DNA of 64,000 nucleotides from Thermoanaerobacter wiegelii Rt8.B1. Its GTDB lineage: Bacteria > Bacillota > Thermoanaerobacteria > Thermoanaerobacterales > Thermoanaerobacteraceae. Shown here one piece after another: positions 48,148 to 60,534 of the stretch (position 1 is its first letter; the number at the start of each line of letters is the position of its first letter). The stretch covers positions 2,339,501-2,403,500 of the forward strand of contig NC_015958.1 of the NCBI RefSeq assembly GCF_000147695.2, in the 5' to 3' direction. The notes beneath the pieces were generated by a model that ran no database searches, was not told where the DNA came from, and saw only the letters and a list, made by a program, of their open reading frames with translations. The translations under genes and the position numbers were made by a program.

Positions 48148-49050
48148 ATGGTATTAGAGACACAAAATCTTACAAAGCAGTTTAATGGAAAAGGCGGATT
48201 TAAAGAAGTCACTCTCTCTGTAGAAAAGGGGCAAGTTTTTGGATTCTTAGGTCCAAATGGTGCTGGAAAAAGCACTTTTGTAAAAACAATGGTGGGGTTT
48301 TTGCACCCCACCTCTGGTTTTGCATGGATTTTAGGGAAGCCTATAGGCACTGTAGAGTCCAGAGAAAAAGTAGGATTTTTGCCTGAAAATTTTAGATATC
48401 ACGACTGGATGACAGGAAAAGAGCTTTTGAGCTTCCATGCTGAGCTTTATAAAATAAAAAATCCAGGCAAAAAAATTGATGAACTTTTAGAATTGGTAAA
48501 ACTCAAAGGTCACGAAAATAAACTCATCAAAAATTACAGCAAAGGAATGCAGCAGAGAATTGGAATAGCAATAGCCCTTTTAAACGACCCTGAAATAGTG
48601 TTTTTAGATGAACCCACTTCAGCTTTAGACCCTGTTGGAAGAATTGAAGTAAGAGAAATCATAAAACAATTAAAATCGCAAGGAAAAACTGTTTTTCTAA
48701 ACAGCCATCTATTAAGTGAAGTGGAAATGGTATGTGATGAAGTGGCTATAATAAATCACGGCAGAGTAATAGCACAAGGAAAGCTGGATGACTTATTAAA
48801 AGAGCACACCCATGTAGAAATGATTGTATCAGACTATACTTCAGAGTTGATTGAAAAAATTTCTCGCTTATCAAAAGAATTTCAATTTAAAGAAGGTAAG
48901 CTAACCTTTAAAGTAGATGATAAAGAAAAAATACCAGTTATAGCTAAAATGGTAATAGAATCTGGTGCCAAGTTATATCAATTAAATACCCAAACTTCTT
49001 CGCTGGAAGACTTATTCATAAACTTGATTGGAAAGGATGAGGTTTTGTGA
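48148..49050 (+). CDS. ABC transporter ATP-binding protein
   Basis: ATPase of an ABC-2 exporter (300 residues). Walker A is GFLGPNGAGKSTFVKTMVGFL, signature NYSKGMQQRIGIAIALL, Walker B PEIVFLDEPTSALDPVGR and H-loop NSHLLSEV. The C-terminal ~80 residues are the extra domain of the CcmA/DrrA-type ATPases. It overlaps the permease gene by 4 bp and starts 4 bp after the anti-sigma gene, so sigma, anti-sigma, ATPase and permease are one unit. Cargo unknown; peptide antibiotics or lipids are common for this type. Confidence 0.92.
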   Translation: MVLETQNLTKQFNGKGGFKEVTLSVEKGQVFGFLGPNGAGKSTFVKTMVGFLHPTSGFAWILGKPIGTVESREKVGFLPENFRYHDWMTGKELLSFHAELYKIKNPGKKIDELLELVKLKGHENKLIKNYSKGMQQRIGIAIALLNDPEIVFLDEPTSALDPVGRIEVREIIKQLKSQGKTVFLNSHLLSEVEMVCDEVAIINHGRVIAQGKLDDLLKEHTHVEMIVSDYTSELIEKISRLSKEFQFKEGKLTFKVDDKEKIPVIAKMVIESGAKLYQLNTQTSSLEDLFINLIGKDEVL

Positions 49051-49907
49051 CTACCATAATAAAATACACCTTTAAAGAAATGCTAAAAAAACAGGCTTTT
49101 CTATTAGTCTCCCTTTTGTCCCTCCTCTACCTTTCCATATATACTTTTGGCTTAAGTAAAATATTTGAGCGTCCCAACGATTCTATATATGACATCATCT
49201 TTCAATCAGAAATTTTGTCTGCCGGTCTATTTTTCGCAAATTTCATAGTGGCTTTTCTTGTAGTTTTGACATCAGTAAATGCTATATCAGGAGAAATAGA
49301 AAATGGCACCATATACGCCGTTTTATCGAAACCTATAAAAAGATATGAACTGGTGTTGGGAAAATTTATAGGCTTAGGCGCTATGATTGTAATATACAGC
49401 TCCATCATGTTTTTGTCTGTAGTAGGTTTAAACATCTTTATGGGGTCTAAAATAACCTTTGAAGCAAGCAATATTTTAAGAGGACTTTTTTTCTTCGACT
49501 TAGGACCGATTGTATTTTTAGCCCTTATAATAGCTTCCAGCTCAATTTTTTCGACTGTAAACACAGGAATAATCTCTATTATGGCTTATGGAATTGCCCT
49601 CGTCGGAGGTGTTCTTGAACAAATTGGAACAGCAATGCAACAAAGTCAAGTCGGTGCCTTTGGCTTAAAAAGCGGAGAAAGCCTTATAAACGCAGGGATA
49701 ATTACAAGCCTCATCCTTCCTACAGATGTCATATATAGAAAAATGACTGCAGAGCTTTTGACACAAAGTAGTGGGATAAGTTTTATTACACAAGGACTCT
49801 TTGGGGGCATGTCTCAACCCAGTATTTACATGTTCATATACATCTTTTTCTACGTGGTATTTCTCCTCTATTACGGTGCAAAGCGCTTTTCACAAAGAGA
49901 CTTATAA
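49047..49907 (+). CDS. ABC-2 type permease
   Basis: Membrane partner of the preceding ATPase (286 residues, about six helices). ALLFFANFIVAFLV-type segments, the EIENGTIYAVLSKPIKRYELVLGKF motif found in ABC-2 permeases after the second helix, and a C-terminal helix FIYIFFYVVFLLYYGA are visible. It begins with GTG at 49047 in an ATG-A-like overlap with the ATPase stop and ends in a strong terminator shared with the DUF1284 gene. Confidence 0.88.
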   Translation: MTTIIKYTFKEMLKKQAFLLVSLLSLLYLSIYTFGLSKIFERPNDSIYDIIFQSEILSAGLFFANFIVAFLVVLTSVNAISGEIENGTIYAVLSKPIKRYELVLGKFIGLGAMIVIYSSIMFLSVVGLNIFMGSKITFEASNILRGLFFFDLGPIVFLALIIASSSIFSTVNTGIISIMAYGIALVGGVLEQIGTAMQQSQVGAFGLKSGESLINAGIITSLILPTDVIYRKMTAELLTQSSGISFITQGLFGGMSQPSIYMFIYIFFYVVFLLYYGAKRFSQRDL

Positions 49908-49928
49908 AGGCGGTCACACACCGCCTTT
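49906..49928. terminator. Bidirectional terminator between ABC permease and DUF1284 gene
   Basis: AAAGGCGGT (49906-49914) and ACCGCCTTT (49920-49928) pair around CACAC. It lies at the ends of two convergent genes. Confidence 0.85.
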
Positions 49929-50321
49929 TAACTTTTTAAACCCTTCCAAACAATACCCAAGACTAAACCATTGACAGTTACTGCATATCTTTTCCATTTT
50001 TTCTTCAGTCATTTTCTCTTTAATTCTATTTGTGACTTCCCTATAGCTCAATATCTCCCCTGGCCTTATATCTAAAACTTCTAAAACTGCCCTATCTTTT
50101 CCTTTTACACTTCCTGGATACTCTTCCTCTGTACATTCTCCATTTACATTGTTTGGACACATGCTGCAAATGTTATCCACACTATCCACAGCTTTTATCA
50201 ACATATCATGTTCATTATTCAATTTTCTAATAATTTCATCCATATTTTTAACAAATTTTTCATCATAACCAAGCCCTCTAAAACCTAATATACATAAAAA
50301 ATGATGTCCTCTTATCTCCAT
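49914..50321 (-). CDS. DUF1284 cysteine-rich protein
   Basis: A 135-residue protein starting MEIRGHHFLCILGFRGLGYD, the signature of DUF1284. Eight cysteines group as CSMCPNN..GEC and CSNCQW..LGYC with the N-terminal HHFLC, a pattern suited to an iron-sulfur cluster or zinc. Function unknown. It is monocistronic and convergent with the ABC permease. Confidence 0.8.
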   Translation of the reverse strand: MEIRGHHFLCILGFRGLGYDEKFVKNMDEIIRKLNNEHDMLIKAVDSVDNICSMCPNNVNGECTEEEYPGSVKGKDRAVLEVLDIRPGEILSYREVTNRIKEKMTEEKMEKICSNCQWFSLGYCLEGFKKLKGGV

Positions 50322-50477
50322 TTCAATCTCTCCTCATCCCAGGATTACAACAATAATTATACTGCTAATTTGAACTGTAACCTAAGAAAGAAAAGAAATT
50401 TACATCCCTCAGTTTATCACAATAATAGTCATAATTTCTTCAATTATCGAAAATAATACATTTAAAGGAGTGATTGT

Positions 50478-50639
50478 ATGACTAAAAAACCAAAAAAACC
50501 TCACAAAGTGCCAATAGAAAATCATAAGACTGCTTCCTGGGCAAATATACAAAATGTAAAAGAAGAATCAAATGTGCCTATCCCAAGTAAAAATGAGGTA
50601 ATAAACGCAAAAGAATGGGTAGAAGAAAACAAAAAATAA
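50478..50639 (+). CDS. DUF3787 small protein
   Basis: A 53-residue protein preceded by AAAGGAG. The stretches HKTASWANIQNVKEES and NEVINAKEWVEENKK match the short DUF3787 (CPC_1213-type) family of clostridia, in which the spaced TAxWAN and NAKEWV motifs are conserved as I recall. The N-terminus is very lysine-rich (MTKKPKKPHK). Function unknown. It ends directly in a terminator shared with the pyruvate:ferredoxin oxidoreductase gene. Confidence 0.7.
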   Translation: MTKKPKKPHKVPIENHKTASWANIQNVKEESNVPIPSKNEVINAKEWVEENKK

Positions 50640-50665
50640 CAATTCCGGGCATACGCCCGGAATTG

Positions 50666-50667
<2 letters not shown>
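50638..50667. terminator. Bidirectional terminator before the pyruvate:ferredoxin oxidoreductase gene end
   Basis: AACAATTCCGGGC and its exact complement close the loop ATAC. The stop codons of the two convergent genes form its edges. Confidence 0.88.
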
Positions 50668-54247
<3,580 letters not shown>

Positions 54248-54263
54248 TCATACATTTAGGCAT

Positions 54264-54291
54264 TGAAGACAATTTTAAATATTTGTCTTCA
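54264..54291 (-). promoter_or_regulatory. Palindrome upstream of the pyruvate:ferredoxin oxidoreductase gene
   Basis: TGAAGACAA (54264-54272) and TTGTCTTCA (54283-54291) are exact complements around a 10-bp AT-rich centre, 86-113 bp before the start codon. It could be an operator or an RNA hairpin. It does not match the Rex consensus. Confidence 0.4.
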
Positions 54292-54439
54292 GAGTTTTAA
54301 TGATAGAACAGGTTTCTTTTTGCCTTTATAAAAAAATAGAGTCCATTAAAATTTTTTTGTAATGCAAGAAGGAATTTGTACAAATATATAGAATATATTA
54401 TGTAGTAAGATGAGTGTACAAGTAAAGGAGATGTCCATT

Positions 54440-55483
54440 ATGGAAGGATATATGACCGCTGTTGTTAAACAACATCCCAAAGAAGGTGCAGATATAATAA
54501 AAAAAGAAATACCAAAAATAGGACCTGATGAGGTACTAATAAAAGTCAAAGCCACATCTATTTGCGGCACAGACGTTCACATTTACGTTTGGAATGAATG
54601 GGCAAAAAGCCGGATAAAACCGCCTAAGATAATGGGACATGAATTTGTAGGAGAAGTTGTAGAAATAGGAGAAAATGTAACATCTGTAAAAGTTGGAGAT
54701 TTAGTAAGTGCGGAGACTCACATAGTATGCGGAAAATGCAAAGCTTGCAGAACTGGAAATGCTCACATATGTGAAAATACGCTTATACTTGGTGTTGACA
54801 CAGACGGTGCTTTTGCAGAATACATTAAAGTCCCTGAAAGCAATGTATGGCTAAACGATAAAGACATACCTTTAGAACTTCTCTCCATACAAGAACCCCT
54901 TGGAAACGCCGTTCACACAGTATTTTCTGGAGAGGTAGTAGGAAAAACTGTCGCTGTAGTAGGGTGCGGCCCTATAGGCATGATGGCAATACCACTTCTT
55001 AAGACAACAGGTGCTTCAGCTATATTTGCAATAGAACCTGTCGAATACAGAATGGAACTTGCTCATAAATTAGGTGCAACACGAGTTATAAACCCACTTG
55101 AAGAAGACGTTGTCAATATAATAAAAAGTGAAACAGAAGGCTACGGTGCAGATGTAGTATTGGATTTCTCTGGAAGTCCCACTGCAATACGACAAGGACT
55201 TAAATATATAGCAAAAGGCGGAAGAATGTCTATTTTGGGTCTTCCTGACAACGAAGTTCCTATAGACATAACAAATGACGTCGTTTTTAAAGGCATAACA
55301 ATAAACGGCATCACAGGAAGGCGAATGTACGATACCTGGTACAAAGTAAAGGGTTTATTGCGCTCTGGCCTTAAAGAAGCATTAAAACCAATAATTACTC
55401 ATACCTTCCCTCTTTCTGAATATGAAAAGGGCATGGAACTAATGATAAAAGGCCAATGTGGCAAAGTTGTGTTATATCCATAA
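54440..55483 (+). CDS. tdh: L-threonine 3-dehydrogenase
   Basis: Oxidises threonine to 2-amino-3-ketobutyrate with NAD. A zinc alcohol-dehydrogenase-fold protein of about 347 residues: catalytic zinc from SICGTDVHIYVWNEW (Cys42) and GHEFVGEVVE, structural zinc from CGKCKACRTGNAHIC, NAD loop VAVVGCGPIGMM. Start at ATG 54440, with AAAGGAG before it; the ATG at 54410 is too close to nothing that looks like a ribosome binding site. The kbl gene follows after 19 bp, giving the classic tdh-kbl pair that yields glycine and acetyl-CoA. Confidence 0.94.
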   Translation: MEGYMTAVVKQHPKEGADIIKKEIPKIGPDEVLIKVKATSICGTDVHIYVWNEWAKSRIKPPKIMGHEFVGEVVEIGENVTSVKVGDLVSAETHIVCGKCKACRTGNAHICENTLILGVDTDGAFAEYIKVPESNVWLNDKDIPLELLSIQEPLGNAVHTVFSGEVVGKTVAVVGCGPIGMMAIPLLKTTGASAIFAIEPVEYRMELAHKLGATRVINPLEEDVVNIIKSETEGYGADVVLDFSGSPTAIRQGLKYIAKGGRMSILGLPDNEVPIDITNDVVFKGITINGITGRRMYDTWYKVKGLLRSGLKEALKPIITHTFPLSEYEKGMELMIKGQCGKVVLYP

Positions 55484-55502
55484 ACAAAAGGAGGTAAAAA
55501 AG

Positions 55503-56738
55503 ATGCCACTTACAAGATTAAATGAAATTTTACAAAAAGAACTCGATGAGTTAAAGACTGAAGGTCGTGCTAAAGGAAAAGAACTTATCATAGTCGATGT
55601 AAAAAAACCAGAGGGTGAAAAAGGTCCACGTTTCTTTTTAAAAGGCTTTGGAGACAAAGAATTTATAAGGATGAACTCTAACTCTTACCTCGGAATGCAA
55701 TTTAATGAGGAAGTAATAAAAGTAGAAGAGGAGACTGCAAGAAAGTTTGGCATTGGACCTGGAGCAGTGAGGTTTATAAGCGGAACCTATATAACACATA
55801 GAGACCTTGAGAAAAAGCTTGCTCAATTCCACGGCAGAGAAGATGCAATGATTTTTAGCTCCGCCTATATGACTGTAGTAGGTATCATCTCCTCTTTAGT
55901 GACTCCTGAAACAGTAATAATAAGTGATGAACTAAATCACAACTGTATTATAAACGCTATAAGACTTTCAAGACCCAAAGAAAGATATATTTATAAACAC
56001 CTAGACTATAAAGATTTAGAAAATGGAATAAAGAGTTTTATTGGTAAAGCTAAACGCGCCATTGTAGTCACTGACGGTGTATTCAGTATGAGAGGAGATT
56101 ACGCAGATTTAAAGAAAATTCAGGAGATTGCAGACAGATATGACAAAGATTTTGAAGAAAACATAATAACTATAGTTGACGATTCTCACGGTGTTGGCGC
56201 TTTTGGCCCAACTGGAAGAGGCACAGAAGAAATAACAGGTGGAAAAGCTGACCTTCTCATCGGTACTATGGGAAAGGCATATGGTGTAAATGGAGGTTAT
56301 GTAGTATCAAACGAGGTTATAACAACTTACTTGCGAGAAAAAACTATAACTTATATTTACTCAAATCCAGTAACACCATCAGAAGCTGCTTGTGTTTTAA
56401 AAGTACTTGAAATACTCGATTGCAAAGAAGGTCAAAAAAGACTTTCACACCTCAAAGAATTAGCAAAACTTTTTAGAGAAGGAATTATAAAATTAGGATA
56501 TGAAACTGTAGTAAGCGAGCATCCAATAGTACCACTTTTAGTTAGAGATGCAACAAAAACAATAGATTTAGTAAATTACCTCATAGATAACGGTATTCTT
56601 GCAACAGCCATAAACTATCCAGTGGTACCAAGAGGTAGTGAAAGTATCCGGTTTCAAATTAACGCTGACCACACAACTTTTGATATAAATTATGTACTGA
56701 ATGTATTGGAACGTTACAGAAAAGAAAGGTGGAGCTAA
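55503..56738 (+). CDS. kbl: Glycine C-acetyltransferase (2-amino-3-ketobutyrate CoA ligase)
   Basis: PLP enzyme that splits 2-amino-3-ketobutyrate with CoA into glycine and acetyl-CoA. The 411-residue alpha-oxoamine synthase fold has GPGAVRFISGTYITHRDLE, DDSHGVGAFGPTGRG and the Schiff-base lysine in GTMGKAYGVNGG. AAGGAGG precedes the ATG at 55503. It follows tdh by 19 bp. Closely related 8-amino-7-oxononanoate synthases share the fold, but the tdh partner settles the assignment. Confidence 0.92.
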   Translation: MPLTRLNEILQKELDELKTEGRAKGKELIIVDVKKPEGEKGPRFFLKGFGDKEFIRMNSNSYLGMQFNEEVIKVEEETARKFGIGPGAVRFISGTYITHRDLEKKLAQFHGREDAMIFSSAYMTVVGIISSLVTPETVIISDELNHNCIINAIRLSRPKERYIYKHLDYKDLENGIKSFIGKAKRAIVVTDGVFSMRGDYADLKKIQEIADRYDKDFEENIITIVDDSHGVGAFGPTGRGTEEITGGKADLLIGTMGKAYGVNGGYVVSNEVITTYLREKTITYIYSNPVTPSEAACVLKVLEILDCKEGQKRLSHLKELAKLFREGIIKLGYETVVSEHPIVPLLVRDATKTIDLVNYLIDNGILATAINYPVVPRGSESIRFQINADHTTFDINYVLNVLERYRKERWS

Positions 56739-56802
56739 AATAGTTAAATTTTATCTTCTCTTTGCTTTTTAAAAGGTCTCTTAAAGGGTCTTTTTGTTGT
56801 AA

Positions 56803-56846
56803 ACAAATAATATTTTGTAGACAAATAATATTTTGTATGCTATAAT
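56803..56846 (+). promoter_or_regulatory. uraA promoter with a 17-bp direct repeat
   Basis: TAGACA (56818-56823) and TATAAT (56841-56846) are 17 bases apart, with TG one base before the -10. The 17-mer ACAAATAATATTTTGTA occurs twice in tandem (56803-56819 and 56821-56837), each itself nearly palindromic, and overlaps the -35 and spacer, as an operator might. Confidence 0.72.
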
Positions 56847-56865
56847 TGTAGAGAAAAAGTGAAAA

Positions 56866-56949
56866 AACCCTTTAATTTAGCCCAGCGAGGCTAAAAAGGA
56901 GGAAAATAAAATATCTATATTTGCATCCTCCTTTAGAGGGTTTTTTTGT
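56866..56949 (+). promoter_or_regulatory. PyrR-dependent attenuator of the uracil permease gene
   Basis: The leader contains TTAGCCCAGCGAGGCTAA (56877-56894), a hairpin whose loop and 5' strand match the PyrR binding loop (CCAGnGAGGCU). Alternative pairings follow: AAGGAGGA with TCCTCCTT, and AAAAACCCT with AGGGTTTTT ending in T7 at 56941-56947, which is the terminator. High UMP would let PyrR bind and favour termination before uraA, as in Bacillus pyr operons. Confidence 0.8.
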
Positions 56950-56977
56950 AAACAAAAAACTCAAAGGAGGTTTTTTT

Positions 56978-58255
56978 ATGTCAAACAAAATATACGGAAT
57001 CGAAGAAACTCCCCCTATAAAACAAGCAATTCCACTATCTTTTCAGCACGTATTTGCCATGTTTGGTGCAACAATTTTAGTACCTCTTTTAACAGGTCTT
57101 GACCCAGCTGTTACCCTCTTCACATCAGGGCTTGGAACTTTAATATTCCACTTGATGACAAAAGGAAAAGTACCTGCGTATCTAGGTTCTTCCTTCGCCT
57201 TTATAGCACCTATAATAGCTGCAACTAAGCAATTTGGTGTAAGAGGTGCTTTTACTGGTATGATAGCAGCAGGCCTTGTATATATAGTGGTATTCATAAT
57301 CATAAGCTTGACAGGCATCGATTGGTTAGAGAAATTGCTTCCCCCCGTTGTAGTAGGCCCTGTAGTTATGATAATAGGCCTAAGCCTTGCTCCTGTAGCA
57401 ATAGCTCAAGCGCAAAAAGATTTAGCTACAGCTCTGTTTACAGCGGCATTAATAATCATATTCAGCATGTTTGGCAAAGGATTTATAAAAGTCATACCCA
57501 TACTTTTAGGAACAATTGGCGGATATATATTCGCGATAACAAGAGGCCTTGTAGACTTCGGACCTGTTACAAAAGCCTCATGGATTGCAATTCCCAAATT
57601 CTCCTTCTTAACAGGACATACTCCGGAACTGGCATGGGGTGCTGTCTCTTTGGTTGCGCCGCTGGCCTTAGTCGCTATAATTGAAGACTTAGGGCACGTC
57701 CTCGTAATAGGAAATATCGTTGAAAAAGATTTAATAAAAGACCCTGGATTTCATAGAGTAATGCTAGGTAATGGTCTTGCAACATCAATTGCGGCACTTT
57801 TTGGCGGACCACCCAGCACAACTTATGGTGAAAACATTGGAGTCCTTGCAATAACAAGAGTCTATAGCTCAAAAGTTATTCAAGGTGCAGCTATAATAGC
57901 AATACTTTTAAGCTTTATACAAAAAATAGGCGCTTTGATAGAAGTAATTCCGCAACCTGTTATGGGCGGAGTGACAATAATACTCTTTGGAATGATTGCG
58001 GCAGCAGGTATGAGAACACTTGTTGAAAATAAAGTAGATTTTTCTGACAGCAGAAATCTCATAATAGCTTCTGTAATACTGACTTTGGGTGTAGGCGGTA
58101 TAAAAATAGCCTTCGGAAACTTCGTCTTTGAAGGCATAGGTCCTGCCACCTTAGCAGGAATACTTCTAAACCTTGTCTTGCCCAAAATCAACTTAGCAAA
58201 AGCAAAAAAGACAGAAAAAACTTCAACCTCAAAAGAAGCCGTTCACGAAGCATAA
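56978..58255 (+). CDS. uraA: Uracil permease (NCS2 family)
   Basis: Proton-coupled uracil importer of about 425 residues and 14 predicted membrane segments. Family features are FQHVFAMFGATILVPLLTGLDP at the start, SSFAFIAPIIAA, the acidic IEDLGHVLVIGNI in helix 8 region (proton/uracil site) and GGPPSTTYGENIGVLAITRVYS in helix 10. Start at ATG 56978 with AAAGGAGG before it; the reading extended to 56921 crosses the attenuator and is not used. Preceded by a PyrR-type attenuator, followed by a terminator. Confidence 0.94.
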   Translation: MSNKIYGIEETPPIKQAIPLSFQHVFAMFGATILVPLLTGLDPAVTLFTSGLGTLIFHLMTKGKVPAYLGSSFAFIAPIIAATKQFGVRGAFTGMIAAGLVYIVVFIIISLTGIDWLEKLLPPVVVGPVVMIIGLSLAPVAIAQAQKDLATALFTAALIIIFSMFGKGFIKVIPILLGTIGGYIFAITRGLVDFGPVTKASWIAIPKFSFLTGHTPELAWGAVSLVAPLALVAIIEDLGHVLVIGNIVEKDLIKDPGFHRVMLGNGLATSIAALFGGPPSTTYGENIGVLAITRVYSSKVIQGAAIIAILLSFIQKIGALIEVIPQPVMGGVTIILFGMIAAAGMRTLVENKVDFSDSRNLIIASVILTLGVGGIKIAFGNFVFEGIGPATLAGILLNLVLPKINLAKAKKTEKTSTSKEAVHEA

Positions 58256-58290
58256 AAAAGATGGGACTTCCCCCCTCTTTTTTATGCTTT
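58250..58290 (+). terminator. uraA terminator
   Basis: GCATAAAAAAGA and TCTTTTTTATGC form a long stem topped by GGG/CCC, followed by T6. The last uraA codons form its left arm. Confidence 0.82.
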
Positions 58291-58321
58291 TTTGTTTTGC
58301 CACAGCTCTTACAAGAAATAC

Positions 58322-58357
58322 AAAAAAGAGCCCATACACTTATGTACAGGCTCTTTT
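58322..58357 (-). terminator. Terminator of the DUF4914 gene
   Basis: AAAAAGAGCC and GGCTCTTTTT pair around a 16-base loop with an inner TAC/GTA pair; the run of A before it is a T run on the minus strand. It ends just before the stop codon of the minus-strand DUF4914 gene. Confidence 0.82.
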
Positions 58358-58362
58358 TTTAA

Positions 58363-60264
58363 TTATCTATAATCTCCCAAAAGTCTTATATAGTCCTCTA
58401 AACTTCCATCCTCTAAACATGTTTCAATAATCTTCCTACCAAGAGGGTCAAGTTCAGGTACTAAGAATTGCTTTAATTCTCTTTTGAAGAATTCATTTAA
58501 CATCTCAGCACCTTTGTCATATCCATCATCCCCTACTTCGGGCTGCTTGTTGACTTGCAGCAATTCGCGAGGAATAAAACTTCCGTTTATTTTTAATGTA
58601 TTTAAAGCATAACCGAGGAGACTGCTTCTCGCTGGTGTAACTTGATCTGGTCTAAATCTTACACTTCCTCTTCTTGCAAGATATTCACGAGCTATCCATT
58701 CGGGCATAAATCCTACTTTCCACACTCCTATATATTGATTTGGAACGAGAATGTAACGAGTACCCGGTGTATTTATAATCTGCTGCAATAAAAGATTAGC
58801 GTGAATTACTCTTTTACCCGTTGCAAAAGGCCAATAAGAACCTACACCTTCGCTTTCGAGTCCACTTGTTCCTACTATACTTGGATTAGCGTGGCCTCTC
58901 GGTGCAACTAATCTCCACAGCCAAGCAAGAGCAGGAGGCAACAAGTGTAGCATGCCTATTATACCGTAGGAAGGCTTTTCTTTTGAAGAAGGAGGAGTCC
59001 TCACACCAAAACTCCTCACATCCACTTCTACAGCTTCATCAACTACATTTGGCATAAACCTTCTTGGCATAATTACACGAGGATTGGGACAAGGTTTGCC
59101 AGGTGCATCCATAATATGTTCCCATATAAGACAAGTGGATTTAGGCACTCCGTCTATGTTTAAAAAGATTAAAGGCTCTTTAGGATAGATACATAACTTT
59201 TCAAAATGAGGGTCTGTTCCATATTCATTCATATGATCTACACGTATAAACCAACCTTTTTCTGCATCTTTTATCACTAATTTTTTACCTTGTTGCAAAT
59301 CCGGATGGCATAATGCCATATCATCAGTTACAGGTTGTAATTCACAAGCTTCTTTAAGGTCTACGTATATTTCGTCACCTGTCACTAAATTGCGCCCTAC
59401 TTTTATGCGCCCATCAGGCTCCCTGTGAATTTGCTCCAGCATTTCACTCTTTCCGCCACCGCTGGCACCCTCATGCATAATAGTCAATATATTGTCATAA
59501 GGAGTAATTATTCTCACTGCAGAAGCATGAGCAGTAATCCACCCTTCTTTTTCTCCCATTGTTAAGAGTATCCCATATATTCCTTTTTTTGCACTTGGCC
59601 CAGGATACAAGTTATACGAAAAAAGTTCATGGAGATTTTCTAATCGGTTGTGCACAACTACTTGCTTTCCATTAAAATGAGTATGCCTAAAGGGAGGGGC
59701 TAAATATACTATTGCTTTCGGAGTAAAACCTTCCGGTATTTCCTTTTTAGATATAAATCCTTGAATATCTGCAAGAGCCGTAGCGAAAAAACCAGCATTT
59801 TCAGGTGCCAAGAGAAGCGATGGATAACCGTACTCATCTCCACCAGACATAAAAGGCATGACAATTAAATTTTGCTTTTTCAGCCATTCAAAAGTTTTCT
59901 GCCTTAATTCGTCAAAATCATATCCATACCTATCCACAAACCTAGGTTTATCTGTCTCCCCATTATCAGCAACTACAAGACAATCTGGCTCTCTCCTTCT
60001 CATATAAGGCTCAGGGTAATTAACTGCTAACCCATTTTTACACCTTGCCACAGTCGCTTCTAATACTTTCCCTTTTTCTGGAACATCATAAAAAATTTCA
60101 AAAAAGTCATTATTCCCTCCAACAGAAATTTCAAGAAGATGTTGTCTACTTTCCGGAATAGTTATTTTAGGACATCTTTTTAATATTTCCTCTACTTCTT
60201 CTGGTAGTCTCATTTTATTTATAATTTCCTTTGTTTCCTTATCAATAATGAGAGAAAAGTCCAA
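58363..60264 (-). CDS. DUF4914 P-loop protein
   Basis: A 633-residue cytoplasmic protein of the DUF4914 family. It carries a P-loop-like EGASGGGKSEMLEQIH (about residue 260), resembling the nucleotide loop of the PEP carboxykinase/HPr kinase fold, an upstream YLAPPFRHTHFNGKQVVVHNR stretch, and C-terminal GTSGLESEGVGSYWPFATG. No enzymatic activity is known to me. I place the start at TTG 60264, where GAGGTGG stands six bases before it; the frame is open to 60306 but that extension is hydrophobic and lacks a ribosome binding site. Monocistronic. Confidence 0.78.
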   Translation of the reverse strand: MDFSLIIDKETKEIINKMRLPEEVEEILKRCPKITIPESRQHLLEISVGGNNDFFEIFYDVPEKGKVLEATVARCKNGLAVNYPEPYMRRREPDCLVVADNGETDKPRFVDRYGYDFDELRQKTFEWLKKQNLIVMPFMSGGDEYGYPSLLLAPENAGFFATALADIQGFISKKEIPEGFTPKAIVYLAPPFRHTHFNGKQVVVHNRLENLHELFSYNLYPGPSAKKGIYGILLTMGEKEGWITAHASAVRIITPYDNILTIMHEGASGGGKSEMLEQIHREPDGRIKVGRNLVTGDEIYVDLKEACELQPVTDDMALCHPDLQQGKKLVIKDAEKGWFIRVDHMNEYGTDPHFEKLCIYPKEPLIFLNIDGVPKSTCLIWEHIMDAPGKPCPNPRVIMPRRFMPNVVDEAVEVDVRSFGVRTPPSSKEKPSYGIIGMLHLLPPALAWLWRLVAPRGHANPSIVGTSGLESEGVGSYWPFATGKRVIHANLLLQQIINTPGTRYILVPNQYIGVWKVGFMPEWIAREYLARRGSVRFRPDQVTPARSSLLGYALNTLKINGSFIPRELLQVNKQPEVGDDGYDKGAEMLNEFFKRELKQFLVPELDPLGRKIIETCLEDGSLEDYIRLLGDYR

Positions 60265-60485
60265 CTTATACCACCTCACAATAATAAGTATAAGAATATT
60301 ATACAAAAAAATTTTTAGCTTTGCAATTTGAATAATAAAATTTGCAAAATAAATTTTAGCATGTTCCTCTATTCCAAACTTTTCATTTATAATATCGTTG
60401 TTTTGTAGGTATGCCTTTTGTAATCTTTTACATTGATGAAATTTTTAAATTGCCTTCTTGCAATTTTTATTAGTAATAGGTGCTA

Positions 60486-60520
60486 AAAATAAAAGCACCC
60501 ATATAGAGTGCTTTTTTGTA
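60486..60520. terminator. Terminator of the amidase-holin unit
   Basis: AAAAGCAC and GTGCTTTT pair around a 9-base loop with T or A runs on both sides, 17 bp past the holin stop codon. The rest of 60265-60534 is AT-rich with no gene seen. Confidence 0.75.
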
Positions 60521-60534
60521 ATAAAGTTTTTTCA

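Noticed and set aside
56803..56837. CRISPR repeat
   Set aside because: Only two 17-bp copies, one base apart, with no spacers; they overlap a promoter.
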